Position numbers and translations under genes: made by a program. This document shows, in pieces, positions 1 to 9,333 of a stretch of DNA of 64,000 nucleotides (its first letter is position 1; each line of letters opens with the position of its first letter). The stretch comes from an uncultured Rikenellaceae bacterium (GTDB lineage: Bacteria; Bacteroidota; Bacteroidia; Bacteroidales; Rikenellaceae), in NCBI GenBank assembly GCA_944321925.1, contig CALUND010000001.1:124001-188000 (forward strand), given 5' to 3'. A model generated the notes under the pieces. The model was not told where the DNA came from and made no database searches. It saw nothing but the letters and a program-made list of their open reading frames with translations.

Positions 1-564
1 AGTAATAATTCGGATGCATCGTCTGATATTACCAACTATTTCCATACGGGTGCTGCCAGATATGGTGTTCGCGATGAAGGCTCAGGCCAAATAACTTATA
101 TAACTGGTTATTGGGCTTATCCGTACAGCTATTTTATCGATTTGGGTCGTACGGTACAATTGTCGCGTGTGAAAGTTTGGCAGCGCTATGCTGATCGTTA
201 TCAGGGAAATGGTACGAAGACATTCTCATTGTGGGGGCGTCCGGAATTTCCAACCGATACCGATGATAAAACCTTGCCTGGAAGTGATCGTCTCGAAGGA
301 TGGTTCTTTATCGGTCGCTACACGATTATTCAGCCTACTTCTCAAGCGGATGCTGATATAGAATTCAAAGAAGGTCATGAATTCCCTATCACCAATTCAA
401 TTGATCCGGAATTCTCGGAACCTTTACGCTATCTTCGATTCAAGGGAGAAGCGGGCTTTGGATTTAATGCAGATGACGAGGCAGTTAATCCTGGAAGTCC
501 TTATATAGGAACTCTTTCTGAGATCTCTCTCTACGGTAAGGATCAGGAATCGGACAATGAATAG
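1..564 (+). CDS. Surface lipoprotein, DUF5000-like, C-terminal part (5' truncated)
   Basis: The frame is open from the first base of the window, so the start lies upstream; 187 codons are visible. The visible part has the look of a galactose-binding/F5-8-type-C-like discoidin domain: an N-terminal stretch with Tyr-Trp-Ala-Tyr-Pro, then an SRVKVWQRY motif typical of the beta-sandwich in DUF5000/DUF5126 lipoproteins, and a C-terminal strand ending GTLSEISLYGK. It lies 27 bp before a DUF4998 lipoprotein gene on the same strand. That pair usually sits at the 3' end of SusC/SusD-type glycan-uptake operons, so a surface-exposed glycan-binding accessory role is inferred. Family assignment rests on reading alone; the lipobox is outside the window. 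Confidence 0.7.
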   Translation, partial: SNNSDASSDITNYFHTGAARYGVRDEGSGQITYITGYWAYPYSYFIDLGRTVQLSRVKVWQRYADRYQGNGTKTFSLWGRPEFPTDTDDKTLPGSDRLEGWFFIGRYTIIQPTSQADADIEFKEGHEFPITNSIDPEFSEPLRYLRFKGEAGFGFNADDEAVNPGSPYIGTLSEISLYGKDQESDNE

Positions 565-591
565 TAATTCTTTAGAAAAGAAATTAAAGCT

Positions 592-1407
592 ATGAGAAAA
601 TATTTTTTATTATTCGGTGTCGCGTCGCTTCTCTTCGGTTTCGTGGCTTGCGATAAGATGAACGACGTGCACGAAAAATACACCCATGAGCAGATCTATT
701 CGGGAAAAATCAATAATGTGCGATCGTATCCTGGAATCGAAAAGGTGTATCTTGCATGGGATAATCCGGCCGATCGTAAGTCTCAGAAGATCTATATCGA
801 GTATTTTGCTTACGAGGACTCGTTGGAAACTTATCTGAATGATCAGGTATTTAACGGTAGCCGAATTACGTTAGACTCGTTGATTATTGATAGTCTGGTT
901 TACGATGCTGCTTATACATTCCGTCTCTATACGTTGGATGCGTATGACAATAAGAGTATTCCCGTAGAGATTATGGTTACTCCTATTACGCAGGCGAAAT
1001 GCGACGGTTTGATCGGTCCTTCTGTCGACTTTACTTATGACAAGGCCAAAGGTGATAGCATTGTAAAGTTCAAGATCGATAACCTGACCAACGATACCTA
1101 TGCAGTGTGGGCTGGTGGAATCTCTTACAAATTGACCAATGCGAATGGAGATGTGCTGGCTGAAGGCGAAGAGCATGGTCTTCCTACGGATAGTACATGG
1201 GTCAAGATGCCTGGAACTATTCGAGAAGAGATTGTGACAACGGAGATTATAGATTACTATTTCTCTGTGAAGATTCCGGAGAATGGAACATATTTCGTAG
1301 ATTATGGAGTATGGTCTCGCCCGTTGGCCAATGGAGAAGCAGTTGTTGACACGTGTATCATTAGCGGACAACAGAACTTGACCATTGAGGTTGGAACAGC
1401 AGAATAA
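592..1407 (+). CDS. DUF4998 domain-containing lipoprotein
   Basis: 271 aa. The N-terminus has a short basic stretch, a hydrophobic core and a lipobox ending GFVAC (Cys20), so a lipoprotein is expected, probably surface-exposed. Residues from about 26 carry the DUF4998 pattern (YSGKINNVRSYPG followed by KVYLAWDNP, a fibronectin-like opening), and the remainder is beta-rich. It follows the DUF5000-like gene by 27 bp and is followed by a strong terminator, so it is the last gene of the operon. Family members are found with SusC/SusD pairs; a direct role in glycan binding is inferred and no catalytic residues are evident. An antisense reading frame over 871-1371 is a shadow. Confidence 0.8.
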   Translation: MRKYFLLFGVASLLFGFVACDKMNDVHEKYTHEQIYSGKINNVRSYPGIEKVYLAWDNPADRKSQKIYIEYFAYEDSLETYLNDQVFNGSRITLDSLIIDSLVYDAAYTFRLYTLDAYDNKSIPVEIMVTPITQAKCDGLIGPSVDFTYDKAKGDSIVKFKIDNLTNDTYAVWAGGISYKLTNANGDVLAEGEEHGLPTDSTWVKMPGTIREEIVTTEIIDYYFSVKIPENGTYFVDYGVWSRPLANGEAVVDTCIISGQQNLTIEVGTAE

Positions 1408-1431
1408 AGATTCCTTAATAAGTGTTGTTGA

Positions 1432-1463
1432 GAAGGGAGACCGATCGGTCTCCCTTCTTTTTT
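1432..1463 (+). terminator. Rho-independent terminator of the lipoprotein operon
   Basis: Perfect 11-bp stem GAAGGGAGACC with a GATC loop, followed by six T residues, 24 nt after the DUF4998 stop codon. Confidence 0.9.
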
Positions 1464-1789
1464 GTTGTATGGCGTAGGGAAATTCGTGGGAAAAGTATTT
1501 TTGAGAACGAAGACGAAATGACGGGATATGGAAAGGATAAAAGAGAGACCGAATCGGAGACAGGAGGATAAGATAAAGCCTTTCGAGATTGGATTTCCCG
1601 GATGTTTTCAGGGGAGGCTGTACGGGCGTTTATAGGAAATGCAGGGCCTTAGGGGGGAATGAATAAATTAACGGGAGGGGGGGAAAGGTATTAGGGCGAG
1701 GAGACCTAAATTGGGATACGGAAGTTTACCAGAAGCGATTGTGCTATCGCTTCTGAATGGTTTACTGTTTGGGTATTCTTCCGCTGGAA
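1464..1789. other. Gene-free stretch with a small inverted repeat
   Basis: No credible coding frame. The stretch is purine-rich on the + strand (about 1500-1690). At 1730-1755 lies an inverted repeat with a 10-bp stem CAGAAGCGAT and a 6-nt loop, about 35 nt past the stop of the leftward M16 gene. It may act as that operon's terminator, although no clear T-run follows on the minus strand. Confidence 0.5.
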
Positions 1790-3079
1790 TTAGCGTTTTG
1801 TGATCGGCTTGATGTCACAATCACCGACTACGACCGTGGTAAACTTTGAGGGTTGTAAATAACGGATGGCGAGATCCTGTACTTTTTCTGCCGTAATGAG
1901 ATTGACGGTCTCCACAAAACGATTCGTATAGTTGTTATCGGTCCTGTTCTGTACGTTCTCGATCGTTACGTCTACGATGCCGAAAGGTCCGTCGATGATA
2001 CGCAAGACCTCGCTCAACATGACTCGTTTAACGTTTTCAAGCTCTTCTGTCGGAAGAGGTTCATTGCACAGTCGTTCCATTTCGAGAAAGATCTGTTGCA
2101 CGGTATCTTGGGTTGCTTCGGAGGCAACCTCCGTGGCAATAGCTAAGTATCCGGCGTGATCGAGATTGACCATGCCGGCGAATACGCCGTACGTGTAACC
2201 CCTCTCTTCTCGGAGGTTACGGATCAGCCGGGAGCCGAAATAGCCGCCGAGAGCAGTGGCCACTACCTGCATGCCGATAAAATCGGGATGTGTGCGGGGG
2301 AAAAGTAGGCGTCCGACACGGATGGCCGATTGCACCGCATTGGGGAAGGGGTTGAATAGGTGTTTTGTGGGGTGCGGAGTCGGGAAGATGAAAGGTGTTT
2401 CGGAACCTCCTGCCGGTAGTTTGCTTGCCAGAGCCTGGACTGCGGAGAGAAGCTGCGGATTGTCGCTGAGGCTGCACGCGACGAAGCAGTGATTTGCCGT
2501 ATAATAGTTCCGATAAAAAGCGACGATCTCTTCGCGGGAGAGCCGGTCGTAGGCAGATTCGTCGTAGGAAACGCCGTATGGGTGATCCTTTCCGAAAAGA
2601 GCTTGGGAGAAGAGTTCGCGTACTTGGGTGGTGATTCGACTCCGTTCGACGGCCAGCCGTTGCTTGCGTTTGGCGCAATAGATGGCGATCTCTTCTTCGG
2701 GAAAGGTGGGGTGCAGCAGGATCTCTTCGGCGAGTTGGAGGGTGGGGGCGAAGAACTTTTCGAGGCAACAGAACGTGACGACGGCATAATCGCGATCGAT
2801 GTTGACGTCGTAATAGGAGCCGTAGAAATCGATTTTTTCGGCAATTTGTTGGGCTGTCAGGTTTTGAGTCCCTTCACTGAGCAGGTTGAGTGTGGTCGAG
2901 GCGACGAAAGGAGCCGTTTGGTGTGCCGATCCGGCTGCAAATACGAAACTGATGCGGAGTACCTCTTGACCGGGTGTGCTGACATGGTAGAGTCGGACAC
3001 CGTTGGTAAGTTTCGTAGCGGTGGCGACCGGCAAATCGATCTGTCGGGGAACCATGATGGGTGGCTGGAGACGTTTCAT
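1790..3079 (-). CDS. M16 family peptidase, non-catalytic subunit
   Basis: 429 aa, the usual length for one half of a heterodimeric M16 (insulinase-like) zinc protease. It has the paired M16 domains: an N-terminal 'TKLTNGVRLYHV' opening and a C-terminal half with the conserved Arg/Tyr motif in LREERGYTYGV (around residue 290). The zinc-binding HxxEH motif is absent from the N-terminal domain, so this should be the partner subunit that completes the active-site cleft. Its start overlaps the stop of the upstream M16 gene by 4 bp (ATGA), so the two are translationally coupled and expected to form one dimer. No signal peptide is visible, so the pair may be cytoplasmic. Substrate unknown. Confidence 0.88.
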   Translation of the reverse strand: MKRLQPPIMVPRQIDLPVATATKLTNGVRLYHVSTPGQEVLRISFVFAAGSAHQTAPFVASTTLNLLSEGTQNLTAQQIAEKIDFYGSYYDVNIDRDYAVVTFCCLEKFFAPTLQLAEEILLHPTFPEEEIAIYCAKRKQRLAVERSRITTQVRELFSQALFGKDHPYGVSYDESAYDRLSREEIVAFYRNYYTANHCFVACSLSDNPQLLSAVQALASKLPAGGSETPFIFPTPHPTKHLFNPFPNAVQSAIRVGRLLFPRTHPDFIGMQVVATALGGYFGSRLIRNLREERGYTYGVFAGMVNLDHAGYLAIATEVASEATQDTVQQIFLEMERLCNEPLPTEELENVKRVMLSEVLRIIDGPFGIVDVTIENVQNRTDNNYTNRFVETVNLITAEKVQDLAIRYLQPSKFTTVVVGDCDIKPITKR

Positions 3080-4326
3080 GCTTTTCCGATTTCGTAGATT
3101 AAAGTGTTGCTCCGTTCGGGCCGAAACATCTCGGCTGCTGCCGTGCTTACTTCTTGTGCGGAGATCGAACGAAAGATCTCCACTTCGCGGTTGATGAGCG
3201 GAAGATCGCCCGTAAGGTCATAGAATCCGAGATTCATCGCTTTGTTCATCACGTTGATCTCGCCGAAGATCGTTTCCGCTTCGAATTTGTTTTTCACCTT
3301 TTCCAGTTCGTAGTCGGTCGGCATTGTGCTGGCAAGGTCTTGCAGTTCCTGCCAGATTGCCTCCTCTCCCCGTTGGGTTGGGATCTCGGGATGAAGTTGT
3401 CCTGTTACGACGAAGAGTCCCGGATCGAGGTCGCCGGTAATGTAGGCGTTGATGGCGGAAAAAAGTTGACGCTCCTTGACCAGGTGTTGGTAGAGTCGTG
3501 CCGAGGAGCCTCCTGCCAGCAGGTCGGAGATCACGTCCGAAAGGTAGAAATTGCGGCTGAGTCGAGCTCCGGTTGGAAATGCGATGGTGATGGCCGTGGC
3601 CGGGACATCGCGCACGACAATCTCTCGCCGTGCGGCGGTCTGTTCGGGCTCGGGGTCGAATGTGGCGGAGGGAAGAGAGGAGCCTTTGATCTCTCCGAAC
3701 CATTTTTCCGCGAGCCGAAACACCGTATCAGGGTCGAGATCGCATGCGACGGAGAGAATGGCGTTCCCCGGCAAATAGAAGCGGTGATAAAACGCCTCCA
3801 CCTCGTCCAGCGTCGCGTCGCGGACATGATCCGGCGTCAGTCCGATGGTGGCCCAACGGTAGGGGTGGACCTTGTAACAGAGCGCCCGCAGCAGCAACCA
3901 CTGATCGCCATAAGGTTGGTTCAGATAACGTTGCTTGTACTCTTCGATCACCACTTTTTTCTCCGCTTCCAGTTTCTCGGCAGATATTTCGAGTCCCATC
4001 ATTCGGTCCGCCTCCAGCCACAGGGCGGTCTCTATGTTGTCCTTCGGAAGTGTGATGTAGTAGTCCGTATAGTCGTTGTTGGTAAAGGCGTTGTTGTCTC
4101 CGGAGGCCATCTGCACGGGGGTATCGAAATCGGGGATGTCGTGCGTACCGCGGAACATGAGGTGTTCGAACAGATGGGCGAATCCGGTGCGGTTCGGATT
4201 TTCGTTGCGAGCTCCCACCCGGTAGAGCAGATTGATTGCCGCCATGCGGGAGGTCGGGTCGCGATGAGCGATAACCCGAAGTCCGTTGGAGAGCGTGTGT
4301 TCGGCGTAAGAAATCATGCGGTTCAA
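3076..4326 (-). CDS. M16 family zinc peptidase, catalytic subunit
   Basis: 416 aa. The zinc-binding inverted motif is present as HLFEH (His51, Glu54, His55), with a downstream Glu-rich helix VIEEYKQRY supplying the third ligand as in other M16 enzymes. The start at 4326 (MNRMISYAEH) is used here; a second Met three codons in (4317) is possible. It is the first gene of a two-gene operon with the non-catalytic M16 partner and is divergent from the pyruvate:ferredoxin oxidoreductase gene. M16 pairs degrade peptides or process precursors. Without a signal peptide, a cytoplasmic peptide-degrading role is the simplest inference. Confidence 0.9.
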   Translation of the reverse strand: MNRMISYAEHTLSNGLRVIAHRDPTSRMAAINLLYRVGARNENPNRTGFAHLFEHLMFRGTHDIPDFDTPVQMASGDNNAFTNNDYTDYYITLPKDNIETALWLEADRMMGLEISAEKLEAEKKVVIEEYKQRYLNQPYGDQWLLLRALCYKVHPYRWATIGLTPDHVRDATLDEVEAFYHRFYLPGNAILSVACDLDPDTVFRLAEKWFGEIKGSSLPSATFDPEPEQTAARREIVVRDVPATAITIAFPTGARLSRNFYLSDVISDLLAGGSSARLYQHLVKERQLFSAINAYITGDLDPGLFVVTGQLHPEIPTQRGEEAIWQELQDLASTMPTDYELEKVKNKFEAETIFGEINVMNKAMNLGFYDLTGDLPLINREVEIFRSISAQEVSTAAAEMFRPERSNTLIYEIGKA

Positions 4327-4434
4327 CGTAGGTTTCTACAAAAATAGGGTTTTTCTTGCGAATTCGGGCAAAGTATTTGACGGGATGGCAGGTGATTCCT
4401 ACTTATTTGAGGTGGAAAATCGGGAAAAAATACC

Positions 4435-4442
4435 TACTTTTG
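4435..4442 (+). promoter_or_regulatory. Probable -7 box for nifJ
   Basis: TACTTTTG matches the Bacteroidota -7 consensus TAnnTTTG and lies 79 nt before the nifJ start. No well-spaced TTTG -33 box is visible (the nearest is 25 nt away). Confidence 0.45.
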
Positions 4443-4521
4443 CATTCGTAACTTGGTGAATCGTTTGTTTTCCGGTCCAACCCGCCGGATGAATATTTAC
4501 AATATATAGGTTGTATAAAAA

Positions 4522-7500
4522 ATGAAAGAGAAGAGATTTATCACGTGTGACGGAAACTACGCCGCGGCACACATTGCTTACCTTTTCAGCGAGGTGGCTG
4601 CCATCTACCCCATTACGCCGTCGTCCACCATGGCCGAATATGTGGACGAGTGGGCAGCTAACGGCCGCAAGAATATTTTTGGCGAGACCGTGAAAGTCAT
4701 AGAGATGCAGTCTGAAGCAGGTGCCGTGGGAGCTGTCCACGGATCGCTTCAGTCGGGAGCCCTCACTTCGACATTCACTGCGTCGCAGGGACTGTTGCTG
4801 ATGATCCCGAACATGTATAAAATTGCCGGAGAGCTGCTGCCGGGTGTTTTCCATGTGTCGGCTCGTGCATTGGCCGCACAGGCGCTCTCCATTTTCGGCG
4901 ATCATCAGGATGTGATGGCGACCCGGCAGACCGGATTCGCCCTGTTGGCCACTTCGTCGGTGCAGGAGGTAATGGATCTGGCCGGTGTGGCACACATCGT
5001 TTCGTTGAAGAGTCGCGTGCCGTTCCTGCACTTTTTCGACGGGTTCCGTACGTCGCACGAGATCCAGAAGATCGAGCTGATCGACGAGGAGGCTCTTGCA
5101 GCCCTCTTCGACCGGAAGGCTTTGGCAGAGTTCCGTCAACGCGGTCTCAATCCGGAGAATCCGGTGACCCGCGGAACGGCCCAGAATCCCGATATCTATT
5201 TCCAGACGCGCGAGGCTTCCAATCCGTTCTATGATGCCGTGCCCGACATGGTGGCCGAGACAATGGCGGAGATCAGCCGAATCACGGGTCGTACCTATCG
5301 TCCGTTCACCTATTACGGAGCCCCGGATGCCGATCGGATCCTGATCGCCATGGGTTCGGCAACGGAGACCATTCGGGAGACTGTGGATTATCTCTGCGCC
5401 AAAGGAGAGAAGGTGGGCGTCGTGACGGTTCATCTCTACCGTCCTTTCTCGCCCAAATATCTGCTCGATGTGATTCCTTCGAGTGTGAAACGCATCTGTG
5501 TGCTCGATCGTACGAAAGAGCCGGGTGCGAATGGCGAACCGCTCTATCTGGACGTGAAAAACGTCTTCTACGGAGCGAAAAACGCCCCGCTGATCATCGG
5601 CGGACGTTATGGTCTCTCCTCGAAAGATACGACTCCGGCACAGATGCTCGCTGTGTTCGAAAATCTCGCTCGCACAGAGCCGAAAAACCACTTCACGGTG
5701 GGTATCACGGACGATGTGACCTTTACTTCGCTGCCTGTCGGCGAGGAGATTTCGTTGGCAAAACCGGGTACGTTCGAGGCGTTGTTCTTCGGATTGGGCG
5801 CGGACGGTACGGTCGGAGCCAACAAAAACTCGATCAAAATCATCGGCGGTACGACCGATAAGTATTGCCAGGCCTACTTCTCGTACGACAGTAAGAAGTC
5901 GGGCGGTTACACCTCGTCGCACCTCCGTTTCGGCGATCAGCCGATCACCTCGCCCTATCTGGTGACCACACCCGATTTCGTGGCGTGCCACGTGCCGTCG
6001 TATGTGCACAAATACGACGTGCTGCGCGGATTGAAAGCCGGCGGATCGTTCCTGCTCAACAGCGTGCACGATGCCGAAACAACGGCTCGGGAGTTGCCCG
6101 ACCGGATGAAGGTCTACCTGGCTAAAAACCGGATCAATTTCTACATCATCAATGCGACCAAGATCGCTGCCGATCTGGGACTCGGTTCGCGTACCAATAC
6201 GATCATGCAGAGCGCATTCTTCAAGATCGCAGGCGTGATTCCCTTCGACAAGGCGGTCGAGGAGATGAAGAAGGCGATCTACAAATCCTACGGCAAGAAG
6301 GGTGAGGATATCGTCAACATGAACTACGCTGCGGTCGATGCAGGGGGCCATTCCGTCGTGAAGGTCGATGTGCCGGCAGAGTGGGCCTCGATCGAGGTGA
6401 AGGAGAGTCCGGTTGCGGCGAGCGACGAGCGTCCCGAGTTCGTTTCGAAGATTGTCGATCCGATCAATGCGCTGAAGGGCGATATGTTGCCCGTGAGTGC
6501 CTTCCTGGGTCGCGAAGACGGTACCTGGGAGAACGGAACGGCTGCCTATGAGAAACGAGGCATTGCCGTGAATGTGCCGGAGTGGATCGTCGATAACTGT
6601 ATCCAGTGTAACCAGTGTGCTTATGTTTGTCCCCATGCCGTGATCCGTCCGTTCCTTGCAACCGAGGAGGAGGCAGCGGCAGCTCCGGAAGGAACCACCT
6701 TCAAACAGGGCCTCGGTGAGACGAAAGCCTATAAGTTCCGTATTCAGGTTTCGCCGCTCGACTGTACGGGTTGCGGTAACTGTGTCGACGTTTGTCCGGC
6801 CAAGACCAAGGCCCTGGTTATGAAACCGCTTGAATCGCAGTTGAACCAGGCTCCGAAGTGGGATTACATGACGCGCAACGTCGGATACAAAGGAGAGGTT
6901 GTCGATCGCACGAAGAGCGTGAAGAACAGCCAGTTCACTCAGCCGCTCTTCGAATTCTCGGGAGCTTGCGCCGGTTGCGGCGAGACGCCCTACGTGAAGA
7001 CGCTCACCCAACTCTTCGGCGAGCGGATGATGGTGGCCAATGCGACCGGATGTTCTTCGATCTATTCCGGGTCGGCGCCTTCCACTCCTTACTGCACCAA
7101 TGCGAAGGGTCAGGGTCCTGCCTGGGCCAATTCGTTGTTCGAGGACAATGCGGAGTTCGGTCTCGGCATGCATCTCGGCATCGAGAAGATTCGCGATAAG
7201 GTGCAGGCTCTCATGGAGAAGGCGATTGCCGAGTGTCCTTCGTGCTCTGCCGAGCTGAAAGGCGTGATGCAGGAGTGGATCGACAAACGGGGCAGCAGTG
7301 CCGACAGTGCCGAGGTGAGCGCCCGCCTGATCCCGATGATGGAGGCTTGCGGATGCGACACCTGCCGTGAACTGCTTACCATGAAGCGTTACTTCGTCAA
7401 GAAGAGCCAATGGATCATCGGTGGTGACGGTTGGGCATACGATATCGGTTATGGCGGTCTCGATCATGTGATCGCTTCGGGAGAGGATGTGAATATCCTT

Positions 7501-8070
7501 GTACTCGATACGGAGGTCTATTCCAATACGGGCGGCCAGTCTTCGAAGGCAACGCCGGTCGGAGCCGTTGCGAAATTCGCTTCGAGCGGAAAACGGATCC
7601 GCAAGAAAGACCTCGGCGCCATGGCCATGACCTATGGTTATGTCTATGTGGCTCAGGTTGCCATGGGCGCATCCCAAAGCCAGTTGTTCAATGTACTGAA
7701 GGAGGCCGAAGCCTATCCGGGACCGTCGCTGGTGATTGCATACGCTCCTTGTATCAACCACGGTATCAAAGGCGGTATGACCCGTACGCAAAGCGTCGAA
7801 AAAGAGGCTGTCGAGTGCGGTTATTGGCAGTTGTGGCACTACAATCCGCTGCTCGAGAAGGAGGGCAAGAATCCTTTCGTCTACGATTCGAAAGCTCCGG
7901 ATTGGAGTAAATTCCAGGATTTCATCATGAAGGAGGTTCGCTATACCTCTCTGTTGAAGACCTTCCCGGAAGAGGCGAAAGAGCTCTTCGCTGCAGCCGA
8001 ACAGAATGCCAAATGGCGTTATCGGAGCTATCAGCATCGCCTGGAAGAGAAGTACGGCGAGGAAGAGTAG
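4522..8070 (+). CDS. nifJ: Pyruvate:ferredoxin (flavodoxin) oxidoreductase
   Basis: 1182 aa, the full length of single-chain PFOR. It oxidatively decarboxylates pyruvate with CoA to acetyl-CoA and CO2, reducing ferredoxin or flavodoxin, in the anaerobic cytoplasm. Domains in order: N-terminal pyruvate/TPP-pyrimidine domain with YPITPSS (29-35); transketolase C-like domain; gamma/EKR domain with GLGADGTVGANKN; a 2[4Fe-4S] ferredoxin domain with CIQCNQC (Cys693 on) and CTGCGNC (Cys748 on); and a C-terminal TPP-binding domain with GDGWAYDIG. The proximal cluster ligands Cys816 and Cys819 (CAGCGE) and a late Cys in YAPCINHG are present. Monocistronic, with a terminator right after. A 1212-codon frame runs antisense over nearly the whole gene and is treated as a codon-bias shadow. 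Confidence 0.97.
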   Translation: MKEKRFITCDGNYAAAHIAYLFSEVAAIYPITPSSTMAEYVDEWAANGRKNIFGETVKVIEMQSEAGAVGAVHGSLQSGALTSTFTASQGLLLMIPNMYKIAGELLPGVFHVSARALAAQALSIFGDHQDVMATRQTGFALLATSSVQEVMDLAGVAHIVSLKSRVPFLHFFDGFRTSHEIQKIELIDEEALAALFDRKALAEFRQRGLNPENPVTRGTAQNPDIYFQTREASNPFYDAVPDMVAETMAEISRITGRTYRPFTYYGAPDADRILIAMGSATETIRETVDYLCAKGEKVGVVTVHLYRPFSPKYLLDVIPSSVKRICVLDRTKEPGANGEPLYLDVKNVFYGAKNAPLIIGGRYGLSSKDTTPAQMLAVFENLARTEPKNHFTVGITDDVTFTSLPVGEEISLAKPGTFEALFFGLGADGTVGANKNSIKIIGGTTDKYCQAYFSYDSKKSGGYTSSHLRFGDQPITSPYLVTTPDFVACHVPSYVHKYDVLRGLKAGGSFLLNSVHDAETTARELPDRMKVYLAKNRINFYIINATKIAADLGLGSRTNTIMQSAFFKIAGVIPFDKAVEEMKKAIYKSYGKKGEDIVNMNYAAVDAGGHSVVKVDVPAEWASIEVKESPVAASDERPEFVSKIVDPINALKGDMLPVSAFLGREDGTWENGTAAYEKRGIAVNVPEWIVDNCIQCNQCAYVCPHAVIRPFLATEEEAAAAPEGTTFKQGLGETKAYKFRIQVSPLDCTGCGNCVDVCPAKTKALVMKPLESQLNQAPKWDYMTRNVGYKGEVVDRTKSVKNSQFTQPLFEFSGACAGCGETPYVKTLTQLFGERMMVANATGCSSIYSGSAPSTPYCTNAKGQGPAWANSLFEDNAEFGLGMHLGIEKIRDKVQALMEKAIAECPSCSAELKGVMQEWIDKRGSSADSAEVSARLIPMMEACGCDTCRELLTMKRYFVKKSQWIIGGDGWAYDIGYGGLDHVIASGEDVNILVLDTEVYSNTGGQSSKATPVGAVAKFASSGKRIRKKDLGAMAMTYGYVYVAQVAMGASQSQLFNVLKEAEAYPGPSLVIAYAPCINHGIKGGMTRTQSVEKEAVECGYWQLWHYNPLLEKEGKNPFVYDSKAPDWSKFQDFIMKEVRYTSLLKTFPEEAKELFAAAEQNAKWRYRSYQHRLEEKYGEEE

Positions 8071-8101
8071 ATCGCTGGCTCATGAAGAAAAGGGGGGCGC
8101 C

Positions 8102-8127
8102 AAGGAGGGTGCCCTCCTTTTTTATTT
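8102..8127 (+). terminator. Rho-independent terminator of nifJ
   Basis: AAGGAGGG/CCCTCCTT hairpin with a very short loop, running into a T-rich tail, 31 nt after the stop codon. Confidence 0.9.
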
Positions 8128-8634
8128 ATGGGCGAAGAGGTCTCTGATCGGGCGTCTCTTCGGATCATGTGCGACGGAATGTGTCGGTACGGTTTTGTAT
8201 GAACGGACATCCCGGTTAAATTGGGCAGAGAAGATGGGATTTTGCCTGTCTTACGGCAAATGGATTTTAAGCGTTTCGAGCACAAGCCGTAAGAATTGTG
8301 GATGCTCGACAAATCCCGCCTCGATCCGATGCATGGTTGTCGGAGCCGATTTTCGTGACGCCCTTTTGCAGCATGTCGTTCGGCGTGTGTGGGGAATGTT
8401 TATGCGGTTCGAAACGTAGTGGCGAATCGAGGGTGGAAAGAGGCCGGATTGAGGTTCCCCGATTGTCGAACTGTCGCCGGTTCGGATTGGCTGACGAAAG
8501 GATGTCCGTCGGAAATAGATGCCGTCAGGTTTGCATATCCGGACGAAATTGGTTAAGTTTGTCTAATCGAAAGGTGGGAGTGTCCTGTCTTTGCGGTGGA
8601 TAATTTTTTTGTTCTATCAAAACAGTACAGAATT
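8128..8634. other. Gene-free stretch before the CD225 gene
   Basis: About 500 bp without a convincing gene; the overlapping open frames here lack family resemblance and start signals. A small hairpin TTTGCC-8 nt-GGCAAA lies at 8241-8260. TGTCTTTG at 8586-8593 is a weak -7-like element ahead of the next gene (one mismatch to TAnnTTTG, poorly spaced -33 at 8558). Confidence 0.4.
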
Positions 8635-8913
8635 ATGGAAGTACAACAAGCTCCGCCTCGGCCCAATACGTGGCTGGTCGAATCGATTCTTGCAACCCTC
8701 TTTTGCTGCATGCCGTTCGGTATTGTGGGTATTGTCTATGCGGCTCGTGTCGATTCGCTCTATCGTACGGGCGAGTATGAAGCGGCGCTCGATGCCTCGC
8801 GTCAGGCAGGCAAGTGGACGAAAATCTCCTTTTGGCTGGGACTGGCGAGTATCTTGTTCGTGGTGATATTGTATGCGAGCGGACTCTTTGTAGCCTTTGG
8901 TCTTCTCCAATAA
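8635..8913 (+). CDS. CD225/dispanin family small membrane protein
   Basis: 92 aa from the ATG at 8635; the frame extends upstream to 8596 but the family homology begins at this Met (MEVQQAPPRPNTW). It shows the dispanin layout: a Pro-rich N-terminus, first membrane segment with the conserved CCMPFGIVGIVYA, the cytoplasmic link with AARVDSLYRTGEYEAAL and ASRQAGKW, then a second membrane segment. Bacterial members are of unknown function; the family fold is shared with eukaryotic IFITM proteins. The next gene, a DUF2752 protein, starts two bases past the stop codon, so the two are probably co-translated and may act together in the inner membrane. Confidence 0.85.
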   Translation: MEVQQAPPRPNTWLVESILATLFCCMPFGIVGIVYAARVDSLYRTGEYEAALDASRQAGKWTKISFWLGLASILFVVILYASGLFVAFGLLQ

Positions 8914-8914
8914 G

Positions 8915-9313
8915 GTGACAAAGAGACGGTTGGTCATAGCAGTTGCCGGCCTGCTGGTCGTTGTACTGGTGGTGCTGTATGCTGTGTTCGATCCGGCAAC
9001 GAGCGGTCTGTTTCCGCGTTGTCCGTTTCGTATGCTGACGGGTTTGCGTTGTCCGGGATGCGGTTCTCAGCGAGCGGTTCATGCACTGCTTCACGGTGAT
9101 CTTTTGGCGGCTATGCGGGCGAATCTGCTGCTGGTGCTTTTCATTCCCTACGTGGTGTGCGGTCTGGTGCTCGATTGCATGCGGCGCAAAGGTCCCCGGG
9201 CCACATGGGTTCATGCAACGTTCTATGGACAATATGCCGCATGGATCATCCTCGGAGTGTTGTTCGCATATTGGATTTTACGGAATGTGCCGCCTTTTGA
9301 GGCCTTTTTATGA
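8915..9313 (+). CDS. DUF2752 domain-containing membrane protein
   Basis: 132 aa if started at the GTG at 8915, immediately after the previous stop; an in-frame TTG at 8897 would overlap the CD225 gene. There are three predicted membrane segments (about 8-25, 65-85 and 105-125). The hallmark DUF2752 motif lies between the first two: CPFRMLTGLRCPGCGSQRA, with its three Cys, followed by a LLHGDLLAAMRAN helix. The family is widespread, often next to CD225/dispanin genes, and its function is unknown. The conserved Cys residues could bind metal or form disulfides (inference). Confidence 0.85.
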   Translation: MTKRRLVIAVAGLLVVVLVVLYAVFDPATSGLFPRCPFRMLTGLRCPGCGSQRAVHALLHGDLLAAMRANLLLVLFIPYVVCGLVLDCMRRKGPRATWVHATFYGQYAAWIILGVLFAYWILRNVPPFEAFL

Positions 9314-9333
9314 AAATTTGTTTACTGTAAAAT

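Noticed and set aside
4399..8037. A 1212-codon open frame on the minus strand opposite nifJ
   Set aside because: It mirrors the nifJ gene codon for codon, has no recognisable domain, and its protein is rich in Arg, His and Ile as expected from antisense of a biased gene. Codon bias, not coding, explains it.
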